DNA of 64,000 nucleotides from Aspidiotus rigidus (lineage: Eukaryota; Arthropoda; Insecta; Hemiptera; Diaspididae). The notes below the pieces were generated by a model, which did no database searches, was not told where the DNA came from, and saw nothing but the letters and a program-made list of their open reading frames with translations. The position numbers were made by a program, and so were the translations under genes. Shown piece after piece: positions 10,811 to 25,800 of this stretch. The stretch's first letter is position 1; each line of letters opens with the position of its first letter. Location of the stretch: positions 5,794,501 through 5,858,500 of the forward strand of contig JAVHKY010000012.1 of the NCBI GenBank assembly GCA_035079385.1. Reading direction: 5' to 3'.

Positions 10811-13800
10811 CTAAAAATAAAACGATTCATATTTAATTATATCCATCTAGAGAGATCTCTAGCAATTTTCAATCATACTTACGATAAACGCTACCACTTT
10901 CCATCATCTGTCCCCATCCGATGACCGTGCACAATGTGCCGTCCGGCAAATTCGAATTCGGGTTGGGCAGACATATTGGACGAACGAAGTTGGTTATGTG
11001 TACCTCGGTACTCATCTCCAATAGGGATATGTCGTTCAAAAAATCGGCGTCGGCGTAGTGAGGATGCACGAATATACGTTGAATGGGTCGAATTTGTTCG
11101 TGCGGCGATGGCAACGTTGAACTTCTCCTTAAAATACCCAATCTGGCAACCCAATATTCACGCAGAGCGCTGGAAACGTAAAATAGAAAGGGTATAAGAA
11201 AGAACGAACTTATCTCACGAGTAAATTACTCCGATACATACTTGTTAAAGCAGTGTCCGGCTGATAGTAACCATTTGTTTGAGATCAGTGTAGCTCCGCA
11301 TTGAAATTCGCCCTCTTTGTATAGTGCAGCTTGCCAAGGCCATGCTCCCAAAGTGGCACTACCTCCTCCCACTATTCTCGAACGACGTTCTCCACGGTAC
11401 CTTAGAAAGAGGATCCACTTTTAGATATTTTGATACATGTAAGAACTGATACAGAAGGGGCATTTGATTCCTTGAGACAAGCTTTCTTCAGGAAAATGTA
11501 GGTGTACCCATCAGTAAAGTGATTTCACGATTAGACAGAGGGTTACAAACCATTCTGGGTTAAAGGAAAGAAAAATTTAAGAAGGAACGGAGCTGGCTAA
11601 GAAAGTCAAACTTGCTACTTTTATCAGGAAAGTCACAAGGACAATAATGGTTCTACGTTCTAAAATATCAGGCGTATACGTGCAAGGAGAGAGAATCTAA
11701 ATGCAAAAATCACAAGGGTCTGCGCGGCTAAAGACCTTGAGTTTTTGCATCCGTTCTTTCGCCCTCTTTCATGTTAGCTATCTTTCTTTGTTGCTCTTTA
11801 GTAAATATTATCCCAAATCCCTGTGGTAACGTCACACACTGCTCTTTTTCAAGGTCAATTGTTTTTCCTCTCTGAATTTCAATCGGAATTTCTTCAAATT
11901 TTTCTGATGATACCACGCTTTTCTTTTGATCAGCTATCTTCCTTTTCTGTACTTCAGTCGAAATTTCTACATTTCCTCTTGTTACCGTCATATTCATTCT
12001 TTTATAAGTTCTAGGCCAAATATTTTTTCAAGTTCTAATATAAGGTTAGTTTGATTAAAACGAAACTGAAGGCAGATCCTCAACTGAAAATATCGCGAGC
12101 CTTGACTTTTATAGGATCGACGATTTTAATACTAGGTATGTATCTATCCAGAATAGTTTTATAAAAAAATTCGTTTAAAGAGAGAAAAATCATAAGAACC
12201 ATGAAATGAAAAAAAGAGCGCGCATCAATGTTCGTTTTTTTTTTTTCAATGAAAGTATGTTCTAAATTTACTTATAGTTATATTTTAGAGGAATCAGCAA
12301 TCGATAGTGGGTTAGCAGAAGTGATACTTCAGGTGAAATTACTCCTGCAAATTAAGAATCGGCAACTATTCTTACACCGGACTTTAGAAAAATAGTCGGA
12401 CCTCAATAAAACGAAATCGTAGACAACGCGAACAAGTCTGCTTGGTCCCGATACGCACTCCCATTTAAACCTGTACTATTTTTCTCGCAATAACTCAAAC
12501 GGTATCATGCATAACTCGAATTAAAATAATCTCTAATTTTACATTTTTTTTCCTCAAGTTTCTCGAATATTTTTAGGTATAAGTCGAATTTTTGTGCGTG
12601 CCTGAAAATTCTTGAACTACCGAACACCGTTCGTTATTCTTTTATCGCTCATTTTTCAATCTAACTACAATCTTCATTCAGTGCTCCTGTGGTGATTGCA
12701 ATTTTCGAAGTATAGACCGAGCTCCTAGTCAGTTACACGCATTAAAACTTCAAGATGAGAGTTGAAACTGGAAAATAATGATGCGGTGGACGAACCTACT
12801 CCCCTCTCTCATGAAACACGATCAGCCCTTGAGGTAGTTTGTCGTTATTTAAAAACTTCAAGTGTAAACATCGATGCTTCTACTTATTTGAACAAAGTCA
12901 GCTATGCAACAGCAGATGGAAAATTTACACCAGATTACTCCAACAAGGTATTTTATTGAGTAAAAAATTTTTCGGATTTACTCGTAGAATTTTTTTATTA
13001 CTCGAATAAATTTTTTATGAATCAAATTTCTGTAAGTCGAACAACAATTTTTTTAATTTGAATTTTTATAAGTCGAAAAAAAAATGTTCGGTCCCTTTGG
13101 ATTAGACTTATCGAGGACCGACTTACCTAATAAGTAGGTAGATTATAATCATAACTTCTTATGCTAAATAATAGGAATCTCGGAAAAATTTTGACACAGA
13201 TTATAGACCGATACCTGTGAAATTTTCTTAACATCTAACAAGGAAAATACCATGTAAAATAACTATTTCATAATGAGAACTATCGTAATTCGGGAAATTC
13301 TAAATTTCAGTCCCGGAAGGCATTCAGACTGGTGCATCTGAAAAATTTTCCAAGTCAATCAATAGGGAGAGAGGAATGGGCCAACTCGGAAATTTCTGGT
13401 GGATTTTGATAAGAACTCTTGCCTACGACTTCTACATTTTGTTTTCATTGAGCCCACAGTAAGCAGCGCAATACCACATTCTACGCCTCCTCAAAACTTG
13501 ATTATTTATAATGAATAAATTTAAATTTCAACATCTTGATTCATTCAATTAATATGATCAGGATTAACTTATTTTGTTATTTTACATTAATTATTTTAAT
13601 TATAATTATTTTTATTTTGATCTTTTAATTTTACAAAACCAAATTAATTACGTACCTTACCTGAATTAGAAAATTTTCAAATAAAATCTTCAATGAAGAA
13701 TGCATGAATTGAGAATTAGAAAAACTGATAAAACAAAATTTATCATTCATGTACATAAATGGAATGAAAATGAAATTAAATATTAAAATATTCAATTGAA

Positions 13801-16800
13801 TTTTTAAATCATAATTTGAAAAAAAAAATATAAATAGGAAAATATCCAAAAATCAGGTTCTTCCAAGTTTCCGAGGTACGTCGGAGTTTCCAAAGTTTTG
13901 TTCTTTAAAGTTTTCAAGGTTCTGCTCTTGGAGTTTCTGAGGTTCTATTCTTCGGAGTTTCCGGGGTTCTTTGGTGTTTCTAAGGTTCTGTTCTTCAAAG
14001 TATCCGAGGTTCTGTTCTTTGGAGTTTCCGAGATTCCGTTCTTCGGAGTTTCCTAGGTGGTCGTGGTGGTTGGTTGCATAAGTTTGGGTTGTCCCAGAAT
14101 GAAAATTCATGATTTTTATAAATATTCCTATTTTTAATACTTAATGAGATTTTGAAAATTCAAATTTATGCATTATATCATCACTTTTTTGCAGGGGTGT
14201 AGAAAGTGGTATAGCACTACTCATTGCAGGCACAATGAAAATGAAATAGAAGCCTGGTATGGGGTTTAGCCAGAGTTCTTTTAAGAGAAAACTTGTCCCA
14301 TCGGAGGGAGGGGGATCGGAAGAAATGTCCGCCATCCGGCCGGCCAGCAACTTCAAGTTCGTTTAGAGGTCGACCTCCCTTCATATACAGCTCGGGAGTC
14401 GGAAATTTCAATAGGGAACCTGTTCTAGGAAGGGGGTTATTAGTCGTGCATCGTATGATGTCTGGCCAAAATGAAAATGTTCAAGTCCTCCCCCCCCCTC
14501 TCATCATGTATAGCTCAAAGATTGGACTTGGAAGAATTTCAAATTTCGAGCCATAATATATTATAGGAGGGGAACTTGAAGAAATGTCGACCTCCGAGCT
14601 ATATATGATGAAAGGGGACTTGGAAGGTCTCGAGTACCAGTCGAGAATTTTCCAAGTCCGTCAGAGGGAAGGGACGGGGTGGGCCAACTCTAAAATTTCC
14701 GAATTGGGAATAAGGTTCAGCAAAGGCATGGAATGTATCAAAAATTTGGAACTTTTGAGCTTTACGTAGGTGGAAGAATTAGAAGAAAATGTTGGGAAGA
14801 ATCTTCCGCTTTGAGCTCTATACAAAATAGACTATTGTCTGTCCCTCCCTTCTATATGAACGAATTGTTAATTTTGAAACGAGAGAAAATTTACCCTGAT
14901 ATAAGTTTCATTAATATCAATCAAACTTTTTTGTTTAAGAGAGTTGAAAATACGATGAGAAGAGGGCTCAAACCTGATTATCAACGTTCTTTTCGCGTCT
15001 ATACAGGTCTACTGTCGATTAACTTACTTGCCGTGTGCTCGGCCTTTTCCAATTTGTGTCTGTATACCACACTCCAGATTATCACAGCTTATCTGCACGA
15101 TTTGTTTATTTTGGCAGTCAGTTTTCGCAAACTTGAAATTCTTCCTGTAATTACACGTACCGCGGTGTCTTTAGATCTTATTATAGTCAATTTTACGTAG
15201 TGTGGGTCATAATTTGAGGAATGTTGTTCACGTACCTCCGGAGCAGCGGATTTGTATTATTTCTCACTACGTTCGTCAATTTATAGTAAACCGATGCGGG
15301 CTCGTTATCATCATCACGAATTATCGTAAGGTTGGTAAAGTCCCTAAGAAAAAAAAATCGAAAAGAACGTCAATATTCTTAATCGTAATTTATATAATAT
15401 TATCATTATTTTTTTACCAAGTTCACATACCTGAACGTCATAGTTTTGCAAACTGCTTTGCCCAGTTCCGATAATTTATCCATAGTTTTCTCCGTCGAAT
15501 GATTTTCCTCTTCTTTGAAACACAATTTGCCCCACACGCCGGCTCTCTTCACCGTTATAACGCCTGAAATAAATTCGTGCATAAGTCGGCATACAATTTT
15601 TCAGAATCAATAACTGTCAGTCAGCAATATTTTAGGTCAGTAAATAGTTTATACAAGCACCGAAATACTGAACTTCAGTAAAAACGAAGAGAAATTTGAG
15701 AATTTTTTTATTGTTTTATAATCGCCTCCCCACAATCACCTACCCCTGTGAAATGTCGAAACAAAACATGTTCCAAAGATTTACAGATTTTTTAATAGTC
15801 TATAACGATCTGAATTTCGAATTGCGGTTTGAGACCTCTCATACAGACGAAAATTATGGAAGTGGGTAAGGGTCCGCGAAATTTACGACCCCGCCCGTCT
15901 ACTTTGAATATTTTAACAGGAAACCTGTTTTATGAAGAGTCTTTTCTGAAAAATTGGGCGTCCGGCATTCCCCATCTGGCGAAAACTGACCTACTCTAAT
16001 CTAATCAAGCACTAGGTGAAAATTTTCCCCTCTTATTTTTTTCGCGTTTTTAGGTATTAAAATGGGAATGGAAAAATTTTGACTTTCATATATTATATGA
16101 TAGGAGGAAGACATGAAAAAATTTAAACCATCAAAGAGTATGACTGGAAAAAAACATTATGGAAGAAGTATTGAAGAAGTTTGGGTAAATTGCCTCGAGA
16201 GTCAATTTCTCATACTACAAATTTAAATCTAATATAAAATATTAGATCATTAATTAAATTAGTTAATCTTTATTCAAGTTTTCATGGGACTTTTTATTTC
16301 AATAAATCATTTTTAAATTCAATTGATGAATTAATTCTTGTATAATTTATTATGATTTAAATTATGGTTCATAATTATATTACGTTGATTAATTTATAAA
16401 AACTTTATAAATACAAAAATATGATACTCTGGACTAATTATAATAATTTTATTAATAATAATTTCTTTTTTTCGTTATTTTTTTTTTTTTTTTATTTTTT
16501 TTTTTTTTATTTAACAAGCATTGAAGCAACACTAATGGACTATTTGCTTGATGTATAACATTCACTTGTTGGAAAACAAATATCTTATTACGCAAGAATA
16601 TTTATTACTAATTTTATTGCTGTTATTCCATTAATTGGTAATAATTTGAGGAAATTGATTTATTAATAATTATTTAAATCAATTGATTCTTATCAATTCA
16701 TTTTATTTCAGCAATTATAATTTTAATATTATCATTAATTCATTTAATTATTTTACATTTAAGTAAATCATCTAATCCTTTAAATTTAAATAATAATATT

Positions 16801-19800
16801 GACTAAATTAATTTAAATCCATTATATATTTTGAAAGATATATTAATATTATTATATCTTTTTAATCTAATATATAAAGCAGAAAGTTTGTCCGTCTGTC
16901 GTCCTGTCCGTTTATAACTCGAGAACTACTGGGCCGATCGCTTTCAAACTTTCAGGATATATTGTCCTCATCCCAGAGCAGCACATAGACTCATAAAAAT
17001 AAAAATTTGACGGGGAGGGGCTGAGTAATTTCAAAAAAGGGCGAAAACAATGACTTTTTTCAATATAAAAAACCGTGGTGGTGTAGCTTGCCATGTACGT
17101 TAGACCTACGCGCGTTGAGTGGCGCAGTTTCGAGAATTGAATTATTGTGATAACTCGAGTATAACTCATTTTTATGAAAAATTGAAGAGAACAAAAATTG
17201 TAGCCCCTGTAATTTCCTTTTGAATGAGCCCGGTTCCAGATTTTTAGGAGGAAATTTTGTGACTACAGTATTCGCTGTACTTCCATACTAAGCAAGTTAT
17301 TTTATTCACAGTTTTAAAAACACCTACATAAAGGATTTTACATCCGGTATCTCATACAAGAACCAATGTCTAGACACGGTGCGCACTGCGTATGGGCTAG
17401 CGGAGATGACCCTTTTTTTTACCTGTTGTCCGTGTGTTTTCTTAGGGACTGGCAAAATGTCAATGGATTTGTCTGTATTCTGCTGCGATGAATACAGGCT
17501 TCACGCGTTAAGTCAGCTCTCAAGTGAATTAGTGTGTAAAAAATTTAATTTGGTGATTTTATTTTTGTGCGACTCGGAACTTTGATATTTTATAAGTACA
17601 GTCGCAGTTTTTGGTGTCTATTTTCTTATTTTTGAACTGAATAGTTGTGAATTTTGTAAAACTCTTTCCACTGTTTCTTTTTTAAAAATTCATCTGAATT
17701 CCAAGATACCTACAAAACACACATACCTATAAGATACAGATACCTATAAAACACAGATATCTACTCAACACACAGCTAGCGGTCAGGCGCGCCGGAGGCG
17801 CGTCGCCAACCGCTAGTAATTAATATAATTTAACCTTTAAAAATAAATAATCTCGATAATTTAAATCAAATAATAATATTTAAAACTTCCAATCATATTG
17901 AACTAGAATGATATTTTTTTAATTCAATTTTATCTCCAATTGATAATGAATTATTGGGTTTATTTATAACAATAAAATCAATTATTATTTCATTTTTTTT
18001 TTACCAAATTGAAATAAATCTAAAATCTGTAATAATAAATTTATTGTAATTAGAAAAATTTCTATTTATATTTTTATTATATTAATAATTCTAATTTCTT
18101 TTATTGCTTCAAAACCATCTAATGAATCTTATATTATAATTGTAAATCAATTAATAATAATTATTCATCTCCTAATATTGATTTCAATTTATTTTCAAAA
18201 AACAATTATTAATAAAATTATTAAATACAAACTATTAAATTAATATAAAATATTAAATACAAAAAAAACATGTTTGTTTCCATATAATGTTTATTATTAC
18301 ATCATAAGAAAAACGAATGATAAATATTCAAATTCATAAAAATAATAATAAAATCATTGAATTAAAAAATTTTATATAATCATGTATTAAGAAAAAAATA
18401 TTAAAATGATTAAATTAATAAAATAAATTATATCTAAATATTCTACTATTATATAGAACTATAAATTTTAATTGATCCTAATTCTAAATTAAATCCAGAA
18501 ATAAGTTCAGATTCACTTTCATAAAAATCAAATGGAAGTTGTATAAATAAAAATAAAAAATTTATAGATTGAAAACTTGCATATTTTTGGTATATAATAA
18601 ATACATTAAGATTAAATCTAAATATAATGACAATGAAAAATATTAATATTATGTTTAATAAAATATCGTAAGGTAAAAATTGAATAATAGCTCAAATATA
18701 AAACTAATTTATACACATACCATCTAGATCTTGGTATTAATAAATAAAAAATTAAAGATAAATATTTATAACAGGTAAAAGATGTACTGACGCTAGCAAC
18801 AGGAAAGGCTTCATAGAGGTCGTCCGCGTAGCAGAAAAGGAGGAAATGATTTTGTTCATGTGTCGAGTGTTGTTTGGCCGGGATAGAGGTAAATCGAGAC
18901 AAAGGTTCAAGTTCGAGATGATTGCCTAGATAGAATGGAAGCGACAGCAGGAATGAATTACATAAGCTGAGAGTTCTTTAAAAGATGGGAAGATTTGAGT
19001 ATTGGGCTTTTGAAGCCAGGAAGTTAATAGTGATTGAAACAGAGCGGTAAGAAGAGGAGGAACTCCTGCCTCGGCACATCGCCTGAATGAAGTTCTGGTG
19101 CGTAGTACGCCAAGGGCCAGTCGAAGCCTAAGAGAGTGAATCGAGTCCAGCAATTGTATCAACTAATCTCGATCAACAATAAATGTATCCGACTTTGCTG
19201 CTCGTTGTGGTTGGAGTTGAGTAGGGAGATACTAAAGTCATCCCCAAAGAGGCATTTGATAAGGGGAATGTTTGTTAGATCATTTATAACAATTAAGAAA
19301 AGAGGAAGACTTCATACTTTTCCTCGAGGACGCCGTTTGAATGGGTAGGTGAGAAGAGTCAAGGTCTTCAATGCTAACCAATAGAGACTTTTCATGGAGG
19401 TACGATTGGAGGAGTTTGGATAAATCGTGTCGAAGGCCAATTGACTCGGGAAAACGCTTCTTAGAAGTCAAGGATAATGGAGAGGAGTCTTGAGTTTGAG
19501 CGGAGAGTTCTCTCAATTTGGAGGTGCAGTCAGCTATGGCTTGGAGGGGGTTACGGACTTTGCGGAAGCCGTATTAGTATGGGGAAAGGATGTTATTTGA
19601 TTCGATGAAGCAGTTTCTGAAACAGTTTGTTGAGGACAAAAGTCAGGGCGATCGATCGGTAAGATACGGGGAGAAAGGGATCTTGAGTAAGTTTTAGTTT
19701 TAGAAGGATGATAGCCGATTTTCAGATAGAAGGGTAACATTCATATTGAAAAATTGCGTTGAATAGGAAGAGTGGGTAATGGAGAGAGATGGAGTGAAGG

Positions 19801-22800
19801 TTTTCTAGCATTGAGCGCGTGAATGTTTTTAATTTCGAATTGTGAGACCTCAACTCTCCCAGTGGTTCGGTATAACTAGAAGGAAAACGAGTCTATTTTC
19901 TAAGGACGATTTGCCATTTAAACAACGGTCAGAATTGATCTTCCGACGAAATTTCTTCCAAGTCCTCTCATCTCCGCAGACATACAGCTGGATGGTCCAA
20001 ATTTTTCCTCTTCCCTCTCACATGCAGCTCAAGAGTAGAAATTTATTCCTATGACAGGTCAAAGCCTTTACTTCCTTTAGAACCAAAATTTACAATTTTT
20101 CCATTCCCTCCTCCCTTCCAGTGAGGGAAGAACGATTCGTTGTTTTAAAAAGCATTAACTCATCCCCCCCACTCCCCCCAAAAAAATAAATAAATAAAAC
20201 GTCCACGATGGGTATCAGACTGATAGCCTGCGTGGTTTAGGAAAATTACCTGTAGACTGGTAAACAACGTCGCTTCGATTATTTGGTTGGAATTGGGTGA
20301 TCGTTATACAATTTTTCTCGTCGTCTCCCAGAGGACAATCACGAATGCCGTCACAGACTTTATCCTCTTCTATACATAACTTTTCATTCGTACAGACGTA
20401 CATGTCTGGCGTGCACCACTCTGTTGAATAGATTTAAGCTCCGGTTAGCTCGTATACAAAAAAGAAAATTGTTTGTGCAAAACCGTCTATAGCTCGAATA
20501 GTCGCTTCTGAGTTTCAATTGATCATATCAAAAATATCTCTCTAACGAAATTAAAACACTAAAGAATGGAGATAATGTGGAAAGCCGTGATGTTTAGAAT
20601 TGAGCCTCCAGCTAATGGCTGCATCGCATCAACACCACATTCATTTTTCTGTCGATTGATAACGTCACTGTACGCTGATGACGTCATTCTACGCCAAGAA
20701 ATGCAAGTGCAGCCTTCAGCCGGAGACTTAATTCTAGACAAGAAGGCGATCACGTTGTCTGGACTTATGCCTCTAGCTGATGGCCTGTATCACATTCATT
20801 TTTCTATCTATTGATGACGTCATTCTACAACAAAAATACGCAAGTGCAGCCGTCAGCAGGAGAGTTAATTCTAGAAAATACAGCTGTCCATCATATCTCC
20901 TTTCGGTAGTGTCTTAACGTAGTTAATAATTTTTTCTGTCATGACTCCTCGGATATTATCAAGAGTGTCATGGTAATTGAGAACAAATAACTCTTGAAAC
21001 TTCTTCATCCTTGGCAGGCCCGTAGTTGAGAGAGACTGATGTCATGAGCCTCCCATAAACAAAAATACAACTCTAGTAGGAAAAAATCACTACTTTGCTG
21101 GACGAAGAAAACGAAGTGCGGCGAGTTCAGCAACTTCGAACTTTCATCAAATCGACTCAGACTACGGGCCCAATATCGATCCTAATCATTTATTTGTTTT
21201 TTCTAAAGGCAGGCAACTCTGTAAATTCAACTCTTTAAAGTAAGCTGTACTATATTACCACATAAATTTTCATCGGAAAAGTCCCAGCAGTCGACGATAC
21301 CATCGCAGATTTTCTTAAACGAAAACTGAGTCCTCAAATAGTCGGCGCAGGTGCAGTTCTTCTCGTCCGACCCGTCATTGCAATCGGCAAATTGATTACA
21401 CCACAAATGTTCTGAAATACATTGCCCATTATTGCATTGTTTGGTAGCGTTTTCTTGACAAACTGAAAACCAGAAAATCGATTATCAAATAAAAATATTA
21501 TAATTACCTATTTCAACAAATTCATAATGTGTATCTCATCCTTACGTGAGCTCGGGGTCGTAATTCTAGTCGTAGTTGTCGGAACAGCACTGGTTGACAC
21601 CCGATTCATAGGTCTGGTCAGTAATACGCCATCGTAACCTTTGGAGGTACCGGTAGCCCATTTATCCACTAACGACGACGACGTCTTCACAGGGCTTTTA
21701 GTATACATCAACGCTAACTGCTCGAGAACCAAGAGTAAACTTTCATTCGACGGCTGTTTTCTGTACTTTTCGATAATTGAGTGTAACGTGAGATTTTTCA
21801 GCGTCTCGGATTGACTGTTAACGTCTCGTATGCTGCGCGGAAAAATATTTTTGTATTTTGGAGGTTGATTTGACGAGGCCTGTTTCGTTAACTGAACTAC
21901 TTCCGGAGGACTTGCTATTGTATCTAATTCGGTGCCCTGTCCATAAGACACCTGAACACTAGTTGACGTTACCACTTCTGTGTTCAACACAATCACCGGA
22001 TCCTCAGTGACTACATTCGGTGGAGTTGGTTCAGTATTAGGGGCAGATGTTTCCGAACTCACCACCGGTTTCGGTCTCAATGGCCTACTCAGAGCTATGT
22101 TGGACCTAGTAGGAAGACTGGTTGGCAAATTCATTCGCTTTTCAACAACAGGCTGACTGAATGCTGAAATTAGAGAACTCTTCGCTCGTTCGTGTATTCG
22201 TGGCGTGGTACCCGGCGAATTTTTCGACGCGCTTTCGCCGTCCGCCGTTGTCGGCAGCAGTATAACCTCGACCTCTCCAAATCCTTGGGTGGCATTGGTG
22301 GTTGCGGTCAACGCATTTACTTGCTGGTTATCGTCCGAAACGAATGAATACCGATTCGTATTCCCATTTACATCCCAGTTCGATTGCTTTTTGGGAACAC
22401 TATTTGTGGAGGACGAAGAGAATCGAGATGAGTCTACGTGAGGTTTGGTTTTAGTTGTTTTCTCGACGGTTGGTGTCCGCGGTTTTTTCGTCACTTTGGT
22501 ACGCGTAGGTTGTTGCGACGATACGGTCGGCGGTAGTGTAGCCTGGGTAGGTAAACGTTTGCGGACGAGCGATGGCGTAGTATGACCAAGGCGTTTCAAC
22601 ACTCCAGGATTGAGATTCGAGATGGTCGCGTCTTCAGTAATAGGCTCTGCCTCGTCTGGTTTCTCTCGAAGGTCTGTACTTAGCGAGTGCTCTGCGAAAA
22701 AAAGAATCTCCAGTGATTATTGGATCTCAGACTATATAAAGTAATGTTTAATAGAATTCGCTTTACTTCTTAAGACTATTTGTTTAGGATCCAGTCGAAT

Positions 22801-25800
22801 ATTGGAAAATACGGTCGGCTTCAACGACGTGATTTCATCGTAGAGAATTTTTTTTGCGGTTTCTTCTATATTTACATAGGTACGACTGTAATCAAGACAG
22901 ATAAGGTTGAATTTTAAGAAAAATAAGAGGAATTTCCGTTGAGTGAAGAAAATTTATTAGATCAAACCTAGGTATTTTTCTTCGATCCAAAATAAGTCTG
23001 TAGAAAATGATAAGACTACCATTTTTAAAGCCCATGATGAAGCATTGTTTTAATGATGGGCCTAGTATACTTTTGGCGAATACTTTTTCTATCTGAAAAT
23101 TAAAAATTAGTCAAGTAATACAAGCACTTTCAAGCTTATACAATACTCACAAAAAATATTTTTGTACTTTTAATCAGGATTTTTGCGCTAGATCGCACCA
23201 AGAGAGGAAGAAGACACCCATGACCTTGACCTACATTAGGAAATCAAAGTGGGACGGCCCTGATCCAGGTGGCCTCGTTCTACGTTAGAGACATTGAAAA
23301 TACTTCAACTTTGGAACTCGACCCATACACATGGGACTTGAATTATCCGAGGAGAGAAGGGGCAGAATATTAGCCTTTAAGACGATGCCGATGTGATCTT
23401 GACTTTTCTGAGTCTTGATAAACTCGGATGGAAAGGATGGACGCATATTTCGGAATTACGGGATGGAGTGACCCAGAGCAAAGACATGAAATATGTCAAA
23501 AGCATAAAGTCGAGTATCTTTTCAAAAAAATCAAAGAATATTAGAGCAGAATTCTTATATCTGAATATATTTCAACGAATACTCACCATAATTTTATAGA
23601 TATGAGCTTTTGAAAGGAAGAGTTGACTAGTTCGATTGTACAATTCAGTGGTATAATAATCCCCATAAGTTACTCGTAAACTCCCATCCAGGATTATTTC
23701 CACTAGAAAAAAATTAATAAATAAAATTATAAATGGATAATTTTAAAATTAAATAATAAAATATTTGAGATTTTATAAAGTTGAAAGTTAGCAAAACTCG
23801 AGTGGTTCGAGATTTCAGAGAGCTTCTGTCTTGAAAAACAATCAACAAGACTTGTTGAAATTTTTGACAGCGAGTCCGAATAGACTAAGAAAGGGCGTTC
23901 ACAGCTTATGCTTAATTAAGCTGGGGGAGATTAGGAAACAATGAAAAACACATGAGCTTTTATCTAGAGAGAGATGAGGGTCGTCGCAAAACCCCTTCGT
24001 CACTCGAGGGGGCTGACAAATCAATTTATTGTCGTTACCAATGGCGTAGAGAAGACGATCAATAGTATAGGACCCGGGTTTCATCTTGCAGGGTGGTCAT
24101 TTTTTCCAAGAATAGTTTTCCCTTACTTTTCCAAGTTTTCGAGGCCTATTCTTCTATTTTTTACGGGACTTTTTCTCATCATGATCATTGATCAACATGA
24201 AACAAAAAGGACGTAATTCTGGTTCGTGTTTGACGAAAAATCTGAATTTCGTCTTCTTTCTTCTTCAAGCGTTGTTTAAAAGATAATTTTTCAAAGAATA
24301 TGAACTATAAGACTAGTTTGTCATTCGAAAATTCAAAATTCTAGGATTTCGGTAGAAATTTTATAACTTCTTTATGACTACCCAATTTCCGTAACTTTTC
24401 CAGAATTTCCAGAAAGAGGCAACCCTGTCTTGAGATGAATTCAAGGCATATTTCAGGGGAGAATATGAAAACTTGCCAAAACTCTTATTAAGGTACATAA
24501 TAATTATGCTCTTTTTGTTTTCCATCCGGAATTTTTTGTCTTTGAGGTAATCTTGAAGCAATTGAGAACTGTTATGAAGAAACACAGCTTAATTTGCAAA
24601 AGAGAATCGACTAGGTTCGCACTCAAGCCAAAAATACAACTTCCATAACAATTTAAGAGGTCAATTATGCACATTTTCCCAAAATTCACTACAATTCATG
24701 AAGTTACGTTGTAACACCTTTTTTTGGATGAATAAAACTGCAGTTTTATTCATCTTTCGATCTACTTCATCTTTCTTATGTTCCCCTTGTCGGAAATGCA
24801 TGTTGAGTTTACAAAAATATTCTAAGAAGTAAGATTGGTTACATTTTCTTATAATCGAGCCTAGAAAAATTTCTATAATCTAACCTAGACAAATCCCTGT
24901 AATGTAGCCTATAAAAATTCTTCTACTATAACCTAACCTAGGTTGATGACGTCACGAGTTGGTGACGTCATCAAAGTCTAACGCTGACGTTTACTAAGAA
25001 TATACTTCTCCAAACAAAACAGATAGCGGATTTCCCGCAAAATATTATTACAACGCAGTACAAAGAAGAAAATAAATTCGGCCTCCCAGACTTACCAGGA
25101 GTCCCCACTATAAATTCGGGACCGGAATCGATTGCGAAATAATCAATCTTTCGATTTCGATAGCCGTGAGAATATCAAGCCCTCCTCCAGGTCAGTAGTC
25201 TCCGAACACAACAGTTTTATTGACTCCGCTGAAATACCCCCTGCTCATACATCGATCGAGAAACAAAATTTATAAATTTCCACTCAACTTTAAATGCTCA
25301 AAATTCTACTTGCTCCCCCTTTTCCTTCTCACATCTACTTATGTCTTCAGCTCAAAAATTGAAAATTTTTCACATTCAAAGGTCATCTCGAGCCTGAAAA
25401 CTACTAGAGATTTTGTCCAATAAAATATACAGAGCAGGCTCCATGTTGAAACATTGATTTTCGAATTATGAATATGAGAAGGGAAAAAATGTTTGACTTA
25501 TGAAAAATGAATAGGGAAAGTGAAAAAATTTTGAACTGTAAACTCGTCTCATGAGCAAAGACTAGGAAAAATCTTACTTTTTGAGCGAAGGGGCCCGGAG
25601 AGATTTTGTCAATGCAATGAAGGTAATGATCGATAGTGAGTCTATACAGTAGAAATCGAATATAACGATGTCCAAGGGGATCAAAATTTCAATCGTTACA
25701 TCCAATCTATCGTTAAGAACGATAGGAATTATGTTTTTTCTATAAGAGCCATCGTTGTAAGCGGTAAATCGTTAAAAGCGATATCGTTATTCATGATTTC

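Larger units (their letters stand above)
16200..18780 (+). pseudogene. Nuclear copy of mitochondrial DNA (cob to nad1), interrupted by a Helitron
   Basis: Very AT-rich sequence that reads, with TGA as Trp and a few frame changes, as cytochrome b on the plus strand followed by nad1 on the minus strand. That is the standard insect order cob-trnS2-nad1. The trnS2 between them is not clearly preserved. Multiple stops and indels show it is a nuclear relic. The left limit is uncertain; sequence from 16,200 has the same composition but no clear match. Confidence 0.8.

Noticed and set aside
13853..14110. 85-codon Asn/Glu/Lys-rich repeat protein on the minus strand
   Set aside because: Translation of a 24-bp minisatellite, with no splice or family support.
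21508..21545. Stalk exon running to the stop at 21,508
   Set aside because: A strong donor (CAC|GTAAGG) at 21,546 matches the phase of the LDLa exon; the extra codons are intron.
22205..22441. 78-codon plus-strand frame opposite the stalk exon
   Set aside because: Shadow of the coding strand; no homology or splice context.
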